9,384 nt of DNA, from assembly GCA_025455285.1 (NCBI GenBank), contig JALOMU010000032.1:1-9384 (forward strand), written 5' to 3'. Positions within the stretch are counted from its first letter, which is position 1. Every line of letters starts with the position of its first letter. This document shows, in pieces, positions 1 to 6,513 of this stretch. A program made the translations under genes and the position numbers. Source of the stretch: Flavihumibacter sp. GTDB lineage: Bacteria > Bacteroidota > Bacteroidia > Chitinophagales > Chitinophagaceae. Below the pieces are notes generated by a model that saw only the letters and a list, made by a program, of their open reading frames with translations, ran no database searches and was not told the DNA's origin.

Positions 1-846
1 TTTCAGTGCGTAATTTTCTTTTTCATGACTTACAGGGAAACCAAAGCAAACCGGGTATTCACGATCCTTAACCAGGTGATGCAGGATTTCTTCCACTGTT
101 TGACCAAAGGGCCGTTCTGTATCTTTATTATCGGTAAACCCACCTAATATAAGTCCGGCTAATCCATCCAGTGCACCCGCTCTTTTTAACTGATAGAACA
201 TGCGATCTACATTATACAATTGTTCCCCCACATCCTCCAGGAAAAGTATTTTCCCCTTTGTTTTATAGGCAGATCTTGTCCCAATGAGGTGGGCAATCAA
301 ACTCATGTTACCGCCTACCAGTCGCCCTTGTGCAGTTCCTTCAATATTAAAATGGGGTGTCGCCTGGTATTCAGCTTTTTTTCCCAGCAACATTGCTTTG
401 AGTGATTGAACATAGGGGTTTTCATCACCACCTTCATTAAAGGCTGCGGCCATGGGTCCATGAATGCTTGCAATTCCAATTACCCTGTTCAGGTGTGCAT
501 GCAGTACAGTGATATCACTGAAACCTATGATCCATTTAGGGCGACGTTCGAATTTTTTAAAATCAAGCTGATCTATAATCCGTCCCATCCCATAACCGCC
601 TCTTCCGCAAAGAATAGCTTTGATTTTTTTATCATCCAGCATGCGTTGCAGATCCAGTTTGCGCTCTTCATCCGTCCCAGAGAAATAGGTACCTGAAGCA
701 CTCTTCATTGTAGCCCCCAACTCCACATTAAATCCCCAGTCCTGCAGGGTTTGCACGCAGGTTTGCCATTTTTCAGGGGCCATAAAACCAGCCGGACAAA
801 CCATTCCAATGGTATCGCCTTTTTGTAAGTAGGGAGGATAAATCAT
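1..846 (-). CDS. ldcA: LD-carboxypeptidase (peptidase S66, LdcA-like), 3' end cut off by the window
   Basis: Translating the minus strand from the ATG at 846 gives 282 codons that stay open to the window edge; the S66 family is about 300 residues, so roughly the last 20 are missing. Family enzymes remove the terminal D-alanine from muramoyl tetrapeptides in the cytoplasm during murein recycling. The fold signatures are visible: the N-terminal KGDTIGMVCPAG segment, GRGGYG at 81-86, and the catalytic triad as Ser110 in GFSDIT, Glu204 in FLEDVGE and His274 in PVSHEKEN, in the usual order and spacing. An in-frame TGA lies two codons upstream of the ATG, so this is the first possible start. A purine-rich AGGAAGGAAA sits 14 nt upstream and may help ribosome binding. 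No signal peptide is seen, consistent with a cytoplasmic enzyme. It is divergent from the CLC gene, with 57 bp between the starts. Confidence 0.93.
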   Translation of the reverse strand, partial: MIYPPYLQKGDTIGMVCPAGFMAPEKWQTCVQTLQDWGFNVELGATMKSASGTYFSGTDEERKLDLQRMLDDKKIKAILCGRGGYGMGRIIDQLDFKKFERRPKWIIGFSDITVLHAHLNRVIGIASIHGPMAAAFNEGGDENPYVQSLKAMLLGKKAEYQATPHFNIEGTAQGRLVGGNMSLIAHLIGTRSAYKTKGKILFLEDVGEQLYNVDRMFYQLKRAGALDGLAGLILGGFTDNKDTERPFGQTVEEILHHLVKDREYPVCFGFPVSHEKENYALK

Positions 847-885
847 ATTTCAAATATCGGTTTCCTTCCTTATTCCCTCTTAACT

Positions 886-904
886 TGTGTATTTTTATTA
901 CACA
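886..904. repeat. Inverted repeat TGTGTA-N7-TACACA at the CLC start codon
   Basis: Perfect 6-bp arms at 886-891 and 899-904 flank a T-rich 7-nt centre. The last base of the right arm is the A of the CLC ATG. It lies in the divergent 57-bp space between the LD-carboxypeptidase and the CLC gene. It could be an operator or a small mRNA hairpin, but six base pairs in AT-rich DNA is weak evidence. Confidence 0.35.
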
Positions 905-2223
905 TGAAAGGCGTACACCAAAAATGGAAGGCACCTGAACAAGCCCGGATTTCCTTGTTCCTGATCCGGTGGACCATTTTGGCAATCCCTCTTGCGATTT
1001 TAGTTGGAAGCCTGGTTGCCTTTTTTCTCTGGTCGTTGGAGGAAGTCACCAAGCTCCGACTTCAAAACCCCTGGTTACTGGCCTTTTTACCTGCAGCCGG
1101 TGTTCTTATCTATTTTTTGTATGAACTGGCTGGAAAAAGAACGGAGAAAGGCAACAACCTGATCCTTGACGAAATTCATGAACCCAGTACCGGCGTTCCG
1201 CTCAGGCTGGCTCCTTTGGTATTAATTGCTACCCTGATCACCCATTTGTTTGGCGGATCAGCAGGACGTGAAGGAACAGCAGTTCAGATGGGTGGCAGCC
1301 TGGCAGATGCATTGGCAAAACCTTTCCGGCTGGGTCAGGAAGATCGGAAAACCCTGCTACTCTGCGGAATGGCAGCCGGATTTGGAGCTGTGTTTGGCAC
1401 GCCGGTAACCGGTGCCTTATTTGCTGTGGAAGTGTTGTTTCTCGGACAGATCCTGCATACCGCACTACTCCCCTGCCTGATTGCCAGTTTGCTGGCTGAT
1501 ATCACCTGCCAGTTCTGGGGCGTTGGACATGTGAGTTATTCCATTTTATCAGAAGCGATAACACTCACGGCGCCGGAAAACTGGTGGAATTCGGGCATGC
1601 TGCTGGTCAAGGTAATTATTCTTGGAGCCTTTGCGGGATTGGTTAGTGCCTGTTTCAGCATCCTTACCAACCAGGTTAAACATATCTCCAATATGCTGAT
1701 TCCCAGGCCCTGGCTGATTCCAATTGCAGGCGGATTAATCATAATTGGACTCAGTATGATACCAGGCAACCAGGATTACCTGGGACTGGGAGTCTGGAAT
1801 GCCGATCCATCGGTTGTCACGATCAGCTCAGCTTTCAGCACGGGCGGAGCGGAACCTTTTAGCTGGGCATGGAAACTGTTATTCACTGCCATCACCATAG
1901 GGATGGGATTCAAAGGAGGTGAAGTTACTCCCCTGTTTTTTATTGGTGCTACGCTTGGGAACGTCCTTGCCGTATGGATGGGGGCCCCGGTAGACCTGAT
2001 GGCTGGACTTGGTTTTATTGCTGTGTTTGCTGCGGCCACTAATACACCCATTGCCTGTACTATTATGGGAATTGAACTCTTTGGAGGAGAGCATTTTCTG
2101 TTTTTCGCAATTGCCTGTTTTACTGCCTATTATTTCAGTGGCCATACCGGCATCTATAGTTCTCAGCGCAGCCTGTTACCAAAAACCGGCAGGCTTTTAA
2201 AAAAGATTGAGGATGAGCCGTAG
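904..2223 (+). CDS. CLC-family anion transporter, probable CLC-F type fluoride/proton antiporter
   Basis: This 439-residue polytopic membrane protein has the CLC fold, with many hydrophobic helices from about residue 20 to 415 and no C-terminal CBS domains. The gating-glutamate motif is GREGT at 121-125 (Glu123) followed by AVQMGG, where chloride CLCs have GREGP. The helix-N motif is GGEVTP at 338-343, where chloride CLCs have GGxFxP. The central tyrosine motif is GHTGIYSSQ, with Tyr418. The expected GSGIP selectivity motif is replaced by STGVP at 95-99. From memory of the CLC-F literature, GREGT and GGEVTP mark the fluoride-exporting branch, whose Glu-x-Thr is important for F-/H+ coupling. 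The likely role is therefore export of cytoplasmic fluoride, driven by protons. No fluoride riboswitch is apparent in the 57-bp leader, and no strong Shine-Dalgarno is seen. CLC membership is near certain; fluoride specificity is inferred from motifs. Confidence 0.92.
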   Translation: MKGVHQKWKAPEQARISLFLIRWTILAIPLAILVGSLVAFFLWSLEEVTKLRLQNPWLLAFLPAAGVLIYFLYELAGKRTEKGNNLILDEIHEPSTGVPLRLAPLVLIATLITHLFGGSAGREGTAVQMGGSLADALAKPFRLGQEDRKTLLLCGMAAGFGAVFGTPVTGALFAVEVLFLGQILHTALLPCLIASLLADITCQFWGVGHVSYSILSEAITLTAPENWWNSGMLLVKVIILGAFAGLVSACFSILTNQVKHISNMLIPRPWLIPIAGGLIIIGLSMIPGNQDYLGLGVWNADPSVVTISSAFSTGGAEPFSWAWKLLFTAITIGMGFKGGEVTPLFFIGATLGNVLAVWMGAPVDLMAGLGFIAVFAAATNTPIACTIMGIELFGGEHFLFFAIACFTAYYFSGHTGIYSSQRSLLPKTGRLLKKIEDEP

Positions 2224-2245
2224 GTTTTTCTAAGAATCAGCGTCC

Positions 2246-2278
2246 AATACTTCACAGACCTATATAATATGAAGTATT
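2246..2278 (+). repeat. Inverted repeat overlapping the receptor start codon
   Basis: Perfect 8-bp arms AATACTTC (2246-2253) and GAAGTATT (2271-2278) flank a 17-nt AT-rich loop. The right arm begins with the G of the receptor ATG (2269-2271). Matching outer segments extend the structure imperfectly: CAGCG-TCC at 2238-2245 pairs with GGA at 2284-2286 and CGCTG at 2291-2295, separated by short internal loops. In mRNA this could fold over the start region and affect translation. As DNA it could be a protein-binding site. Either role is inferred. Confidence 0.45.
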
Positions 2279-5115
2279 TTCTTGGACTCGCGCTGATTTT
2301 GGTTTCAATTTTACCTTCCTACGCACAAAACCGGATTACCGGAAAGATTGAAGACAGTACTGCTAAAGCGCCCTTAACTGGCGCCACTGTACAACTGAAG
2401 AACAGCAATTTCAGCAGAAATGCAGTAACGGATAAAACCGGTTCCTTTAGTTTTTCTGAAATCCCTAATGGATCTTACAAAATTGCTATCTCCTTTGTTG
2501 GTTTTGCCCCATTTGAAAAATTGGTAACCCTGCGGGGTGGTGAAACCAGTTTGGGTACCATCCGCCTGGCAAAAGGCGAAGATGCCCTGGAAGAAGTAGT
2601 AGTAAAAGCAACTACCCCTCCTGCCCAACAGAAAGGTGATACCGTTCAGTTCAATGCCAGCCAGTTCAAAGTGAATCCCGATGCGAATGTGGAAGACCTG
2701 GTTAAAAAAATGCCGGGTGTATCTATAGAAAATGGGCAGGTCAAAGCCCAGGGAGAACAGGTGCGTAAAGTAACAGTAGATGGCCGTGAGTTCTTTGGAG
2801 ATGATGCCACTGCCGCGTTGCGGAACCTGCCTGCCGATGTAGTGGATAAAATCCAGGTATTTGATCGTTTGAGCGACCAGGCACAACTCACCGGTTTTGA
2901 TGATGGCCAGGGTTATAAGGCCATCAATATCGTAACCAAAGAAGATCGCAGGGCCGGGCAGTTCGGCAGGGTATATGCCGGTTATGGAACAGATGATCGC
3001 TACCAGGGTGGTGGCTCTGTCAATTTCTTTAATAAGGAACGCAGGATTTCTGTTGTGGGGCTTTTTAACAATATAAATCAGCAAAACTTCTCAAGCTCCG
3101 ATCTATTGGGACTTTCAGGTGGCGGAAGTGGCCGGGGTGGTGGTGCTGGCAGAGGTGGTGGGGGCAACTTCCAGGTACCCGGTTCTAATGGAATAACAAC
3201 CACCAATGCATTGGGCATCAACTTCAGCGATCTCTGGGGAAAGAATTTCAATGTAAGCGGCAGTTATTTCTTTAACAATGCCAACAATGAGAATGATTCC
3301 AGATCGACCCGCGAACAATTCATTCGCCCGGATTCAAGCACATTATACAATGAAGAATCACTGAGTGAAAACAAGAACTTCAACCACCGTGTCAACATGC
3401 GGATGGAATATAAGATTGATTCCAACAACACTCTATTGATCATACCCAGCTTTAGCTATCAGAATAATGATATACAGAACACCATCAGTGGTATTCAGAC
3501 CCAGCAAAATGGAGACCTGATCAGCGAAACTGAAAACAGGAACCGTACCACAGGAAATGGTTACAACTTCAACAACACCCTGTTGTACCGCCATTCCTTT
3601 GGAAAAAGAGGAAGATCCATTTCGGTTGGAATTACAACGGGCATCAATGACCGAAGCAGCCAGAAGGATGTTTCAGCGATTTCAACTTTTTACAAAGCTG
3701 GTATACCAACCAATGACTCTCTGTTGCAGCAACAATTGGCAGATACCAAAGGATATAATTTATCCGGAAATATATCTTATACTGAACCAATTGGTAAACG
3801 CGGACAATTGCAATTCAGCTATAATCCATCCTTTACTAAAAGTGATGCAGATCAACGCACCTGGGCTTTTGACAATACAACGGACAAGTTCAGCATCCTG
3901 GATACCAGTTTATCCAATGTGTTTATAAATGAGGTTACTACGCATCGTGGGGGTGTTACCTACAGGATCGGCGATCGAGATATGAATCTAAATATCGGAC
4001 TGGATGCACAGCATACCACGCTGGACAACAACCAAACCTATCCGCAAACCGGTAATCTGAAAAAGACATTCAGCAATTTGTTACCAAACGCTTTCTTCCG
4101 TAAGAAACTGAGCGACAGAAGTAATATCCGCATCTTTTACAGAAGCAGTACCAACAACCCTTCGATAAATCAGTTGCAGAATGTGATCAACAACACCAAC
4201 CCACTGTTCCTGAATACGGGCAACCCTGAACTCGAACAGACCGTGAGTAACCGCGTTGGTGGCCGGTACACTTATACCAACAGCAGAAAAGGAAACAGTT
4301 TTTTTGTAAACTTTTTTGCAACACAATCGGATAATTTTATCACCAATGCGACCTATACCGCTTTTTCTGATTCCGTACTAACTTCCACGGTTACCCTAAG
4401 AGAAGGTGCACAATTATCCAAGCCGGTTAACCTGAATGGATATTGGTCGGCCAATACTATGTTCACCTATTCCTTCCCTTTCAAAGCCATTAAATCGAAC
4501 CTGACTTTTAATGCCGGAGGGAATTTCAGCAAAACACCTGGTATCATCAACAGTGTATCCAACATTGCACGTAATACCACCTGGAGTGGAGGTATGATCA
4601 TCGCCAGTAATATCAGTGAGTTTGTTGATTTCAACCTGAATTACAATGCGAATTACAGTACGGTTAAAAACAGTTTCCAGCAATCGCTGAATAATAATTA
4701 TTTCAGTCAGTCTGCCGGCCTGGGAGTAAACCTGCTGAGTAAAAACGGATGGATCTTCAATACCGATATCAACAATCAACTGTTCCGTGGTTTGACCGCC
4801 GCATTCAATCAGAACTTCTGGTTGTGGAATATGGGTGTTGGTAAAAAATTCCTGAAAGACCAGAAAGGGGAATTACGTTTAAGCGTATTTGATTTACTGA
4901 AACAAAACCGAAGCATCAGCAGAACCATTCAACCGAACTATATTGAAGACAATCAGACACAGGTACTAACACAATATTTCATGCTGACCTTCTCTTACCG
5001 GATCAAAAATTTTGGTAAGGCACCGGCACAGCAACGTCGTCAGGGCCCGTGGGGGCCAGGTGGTGGTCCCGGCGGATTTGGCGGTCCGGGTGGATTTGGT
5101 GGAACAATGAATTAA
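2269..5115 (+). CDS. TonB-dependent receptor-like outer-membrane beta-barrel protein with CarboxypepD_reg-like N-terminal domain
   Basis: The 948-residue product begins with a signal peptide (MKYFLGLALILVSILPSYAQ, probable cleavage after Ala19). A CarboxypepD_reg-like beta-sandwich follows at about 22-101, containing GATVQLKN, TDKTGSFSFSEIPNGSY and VGFAPFEK. Next come the EDALEEVVVKA segment typical before Bacteroidota plugs, a plug-like region at about 125-225 (MPGVSIENGQVKAQGEQVRKV, VDGREFFGDD, and INIVTKED at 220-226), and a long barrel of alternating polar/aromatic strands rich in Asn, Ser and Thr. It probably sits in the outer membrane and takes up, or responds to, an unknown ligand using TonB energy. 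Two glycine-rich stretches are unusual: residues 284-299 and the last ~25 residues after the final strand. It is followed after 39 bp by the sigma factor, suggesting one operon. The substrate cannot be told from sequence; a non-transporting OMP_b-brl_3 type barrel is an alternative. Confidence 0.9.
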   Translation: MKYFLGLALILVSILPSYAQNRITGKIEDSTAKAPLTGATVQLKNSNFSRNAVTDKTGSFSFSEIPNGSYKIAISFVGFAPFEKLVTLRGGETSLGTIRLAKGEDALEEVVVKATTPPAQQKGDTVQFNASQFKVNPDANVEDLVKKMPGVSIENGQVKAQGEQVRKVTVDGREFFGDDATAALRNLPADVVDKIQVFDRLSDQAQLTGFDDGQGYKAINIVTKEDRRAGQFGRVYAGYGTDDRYQGGGSVNFFNKERRISVVGLFNNINQQNFSSSDLLGLSGGGSGRGGGAGRGGGGNFQVPGSNGITTTNALGINFSDLWGKNFNVSGSYFFNNANNENDSRSTREQFIRPDSSTLYNEESLSENKNFNHRVNMRMEYKIDSNNTLLIIPSFSYQNNDIQNTISGIQTQQNGDLISETENRNRTTGNGYNFNNTLLYRHSFGKRGRSISVGITTGINDRSSQKDVSAISTFYKAGIPTNDSLLQQQLADTKGYNLSGNISYTEPIGKRGQLQFSYNPSFTKSDADQRTWAFDNTTDKFSILDTSLSNVFINEVTTHRGGVTYRIGDRDMNLNIGLDAQHTTLDNNQTYPQTGNLKKTFSNLLPNAFFRKKLSDRSNIRIFYRSSTNNPSINQLQNVINNTNPLFLNTGNPELEQTVSNRVGGRYTYTNSRKGNSFFVNFFATQSDNFITNATYTAFSDSVLTSTVTLREGAQLSKPVNLNGYWSANTMFTYSFPFKAIKSNLTFNAGGNFSKTPGIINSVSNIARNTTWSGGMIIASNISEFVDFNLNYNANYSTVKNSFQQSLNNNYFSQSAGLGVNLLSKNGWIFNTDINNQLFRGLTAAFNQNFWLWNMGVGKKFLKDQKGELRLSVFDLLKQNRSISRTIQPNYIEDNQTQVLTQYFMLTFSYRIKNFGKAPAQQRRQGPWGPGGGPGGFGGPGGFGGTMN
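3118..3169 (+). repeat. Glycine-rich low-complexity stretch in the receptor
   Basis: GGN-rich DNA encodes GGGSGRGGGAGRGGGGN (about residues 284-300). It interrupts the early barrel region and probably forms a flexible loop. It is a compositional feature and not an exact tandem repeat. Confidence 0.7.
5041..5112 (+). repeat. Glycine-rich C-terminal tail with GGFGGP-type repeats
   Basis: The end of the receptor gene encodes QGPWGPGGGPGGFGG followed by a second PGGFGG unit and TMN. Two imperfect 18-nt units are visible (GGCGGATTTGGCGGTCCG and GGTGGATTTGGTGGAACA). The tail follows the last evident beta-strand (MLTFSYRI), so the protein does not end in the terminal aromatic strand usual for outer-membrane barrels. 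Confidence 0.65.
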
Positions 5116-5119
5116 CCTG

Positions 5120-5173
5120 TAAATTGGGGGCGAAACAGGCAATCAGAAAGAAACGTGACCGATCCCCAATTTA
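5120..5173 (+). promoter_or_regulatory. Perfect 10-bp inverted repeat flanking the sigma-factor GTG start
   Basis: TAAATTGGGG at 5120-5129 is the exact reverse complement of CCCCAATTTA at 5164-5173. The 34-nt interval between them holds the purine-rich AGAAAGAAA segment and the GTG start codon (5155). In the mRNA the arms could pair and present or hide the initiation region in the loop. In DNA they could be an operator. It lies between the receptor stop and the sigma start, where separate control of the sigma factor would make sense. Function is inferred. Confidence 0.45.
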
Positions 5174-5733
5174 TAGAACTGCTCCGTGAGGGAGATGAAA
5201 CAGCGTTTCATCAATTGGTGGAGGATTGGAAAGACAGGATATACAATACAGCACTTGGATTGGTGCAGCAGGCAGAGGATGCAGAGGAAATAACACAGGA
5301 TGTTTTTATTATCGCCTGGAAATCGATTCAACAGTTCAGAGGGGAATCAAGTATCCAAACCTGGTTGTATAAAATAGCGGTACACCAGTCGCTCGATTGC
5401 ATCAGAAGAAGAAAACGCAAAAAGCGATTCGGCTTTCTGGTGCCGCTGTTGGGATCGGAAGAAGAACAGGAGCATGAACCCGGTAATTTTTTGCATCCGG
5501 GTGTGCAATTGGAGAAAAAGCAGGAAGCGCAGGTTTTATTTAAAGCGATCCGTAAATTACCAGAACAGCAACGTGTGGCATACAGCTTGCAGAAGATCGA
5601 AGGGCTTGCCATTAAGGAAATAGCACTGGTAATGGAATCAACAGACGGAGCTATAGAGGCATTGTTGAACCGGGCTAAAAACAATCTGCAAAAAATATTG
5701 ATCAGCTATTATAAAACACACAGAGATGATTAA
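5155..5733 (+). CDS. ECF-family RNA polymerase sigma factor (sigma-70 family)
   Basis: The 192-residue product is a typical small extracytoplasmic-function sigma factor. Region 2 spans about 18-92, with the core-binding segment EDAEEITQDVF (41-51), AWKSIQQFRGESSIQTWLYKIA and a basic run RRRKRKKR at 84-91. An acidic linker (EEEQEHEP) leads to region 4 at about 124-183, with LPEQQRVAY, a helix-turn-helix around EGLAIKEIALVMESTDGAIEALLNRAK, and no further domain. The start is GTG: in frame between the receptor TAA (5113-5115) and this GTG there is no other standard start. It follows the receptor by 39 bp in the same frame. Its last 8 bases overlap the next gene, as is common for sigma/anti-sigma pairs. 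It should redirect RNA polymerase to a small regulon, possibly including this operon; target promoters are not identifiable here. Confidence 0.94.
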   Translation: MTDPQFIELLREGDETAFHQLVEDWKDRIYNTALGLVQQAEDAEEITQDVFIIAWKSIQQFRGESSIQTWLYKIAVHQSLDCIRRRKRKKRFGFLVPLLGSEEEQEHEPGNFLHPGVQLEKKQEAQVLFKAIRKLPEQQRVAYSLQKIEGLAIKEIALVMESTDGAIEALLNRAKNNLQKILISYYKTHRDD

Positions 5734-6055
5734 TAAAAATAACATACAGGATCAGGTCGCGAAAGCGATGAGCAGTTTGGATGGCATTCAGCCGGCCACT
5801 GCTAACCCTCATCTGTATACGCGCATCAAAGCGAAGCTGGAGCAGGAGAAAAGCAGTTGGGGATGGTTGGCTGCATTTCTATCAAGACCTATTGTGGCCG
5901 TTGCGTTGGTGGCTACCGTCATCCTTATAAACATTCTAACCATCACCGCCAATCGGTCGGTTACGGAAGAAACAACTGATCAACTGGTAAGTCTGGCACA
6001 AGACTACAGCTTCCAACCCTCCAATATACTGGAGAATGGATTTAATCAACCCTGA
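5726..6055 (+). CDS. Small single-TM protein, putative anti-sigma factor
   Basis: This is a 109-residue protein with a soluble N-terminal part (1-47, containing ANPHLYTRIKAKLEQ), one transmembrane helix at about 48-75 (FLSRPIVAVALVATVILI in its core), and a short C-terminal tail of about 34 residues, predicted periplasmic. No zinc-binding anti-sigma (ZAS) HxxxCxxC motif is present. The anti-sigma call rests on position and topology: its ATG overlaps the end of the sigma gene (ATGATTAA, 5726-5733), implying translational coupling, and it is followed 5 bp later by a Spy/CnrX-like gene. Its size and one-TM layout resemble CnrY, the membrane anti-sigma factor that holds CnrH. No enzymatic motif is seen. 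It could instead be an uncharacterised membrane protein of the same stress operon. Confidence 0.72.
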   Translation: MINKNNIQDQVAKAMSSLDGIQPATANPHLYTRIKAKLEQEKSSWGWLAAFLSRPIVAVALVATVILINILTITANRSVTEETTDQLVSLAQDYSFQPSNILENGFNQP

Positions 6056-6060
6056 TTTGT

Positions 6061-6513
6061 ATGCAGAATAAAACATTAATTATAGTCATAGCCGCCCTGC
6101 TGATCAGCAACCTGGTATTGCTGGGCGCTTATTTCTGGGGTCGGGAGAAAAAAACGCCCCAGAGCAACCGGAATGACCGGTCGCCGGTGGAATACATGAC
6201 AAGGGAAATTGGTTTTGACAGTACCCAAAAGCAACAGTTTCGGGAGCTCTGGGAAACAGTATCTAACAACAACCGGGGATTATATGATTCGATTCGACAG
6301 AATCGGGAGGCATTGTATGCTAATTTAAAACTGGAGCCTCAACCCGAAACATTGATCGACTCATTGGCTGGAAAAATAGCCGGTTTTGAAAAGCAGATCA
6401 GTATGAATAATTACCGGCATTTCAGAAAAGTTCGGGCTATTTGTAGCAGCGAACAGCAGGTAAAGTTGGATACGGTCATCAACCGATTGGCCAAAAAAAC
6501 CAGGAGGCGTTAA
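6061..6513 (+). CDS. Membrane-anchored Spy/CnrX-like periplasmic protein (heavy-metal sensor family)
   Basis: The 150-residue product has an N-terminal hydrophobic anchor (about 5-26) and then a helical, charged domain, predicted periplasmic. Characteristic stretches are EIGFDSTQKQQFRELW (LTxxQ-like, about 49-64), a long central helix pair, and HFRKVRAICSSEQQVKLD (120-137). This matches the Spy/CpxP/CnrX superfamily, often annotated in Bacteroidota as periplasmic heavy metal sensor. Family members act as periplasmic chaperones or as sensors that release a sigma factor from its anti-sigma factor. It lies 5 bp after the putative anti-sigma gene. The only histidine is His120, with Cys128 and Met46/Met115 as other possible ligands, so the multi-histidine metal site of CnrX is not obvious. 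Its TAA stop overlaps the stop codon of the convergent gene. Confidence 0.8.
   Translation: MQNKTLIIVIAALLISNLVLLGAYFWGREKKTPQSNRNDRSPVEYMTREIGFDSTQKQQFRELWETVSNNNRGLYDSIRQNREALYANLKLEPQPETLIDSLAGKIAGFEKQISMNNYRHFRKVRAICSSEQQVKLDTVINRLAKKTRRR

Noticed and set aside
220..696. Plus-strand open frames of 61 and 96 codons
   Set aside because: They lie opposite the LD-carboxypeptidase, whose catalytic residues are read clearly on the minus strand.
847..903. Possible fluoride riboswitch upstream of the CLC-F gene
   Set aside because: The 57-nt AT-rich divergent region shows no fluoride-aptamer-like sequence and leaves little room for an aptamer plus expression platform.
2263..2268. TATAAT immediately before the receptor ATG
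   Set aside because: As a -10 element it would place the transcript start inside the coding region, and Bacteroidota promoters use a different consensus.
2374..3084. Long open frame (236 codons) on the minus strand opposite the receptor
   Set aside because: It is fully antisense to the strongly supported receptor gene, and its translation has no recognisable domain. It is best explained by codon bias of the real gene.
5116..5154. Open in-frame stretch joining the receptor stop to the sigma start, suggesting a read-through fusion
   Set aside because: Only 13 sense codons separate the TAA and the GTG. A fusion of an outer-membrane barrel to a cytoplasmic sigma factor makes no biological sense, so the shared frame is taken as chance.
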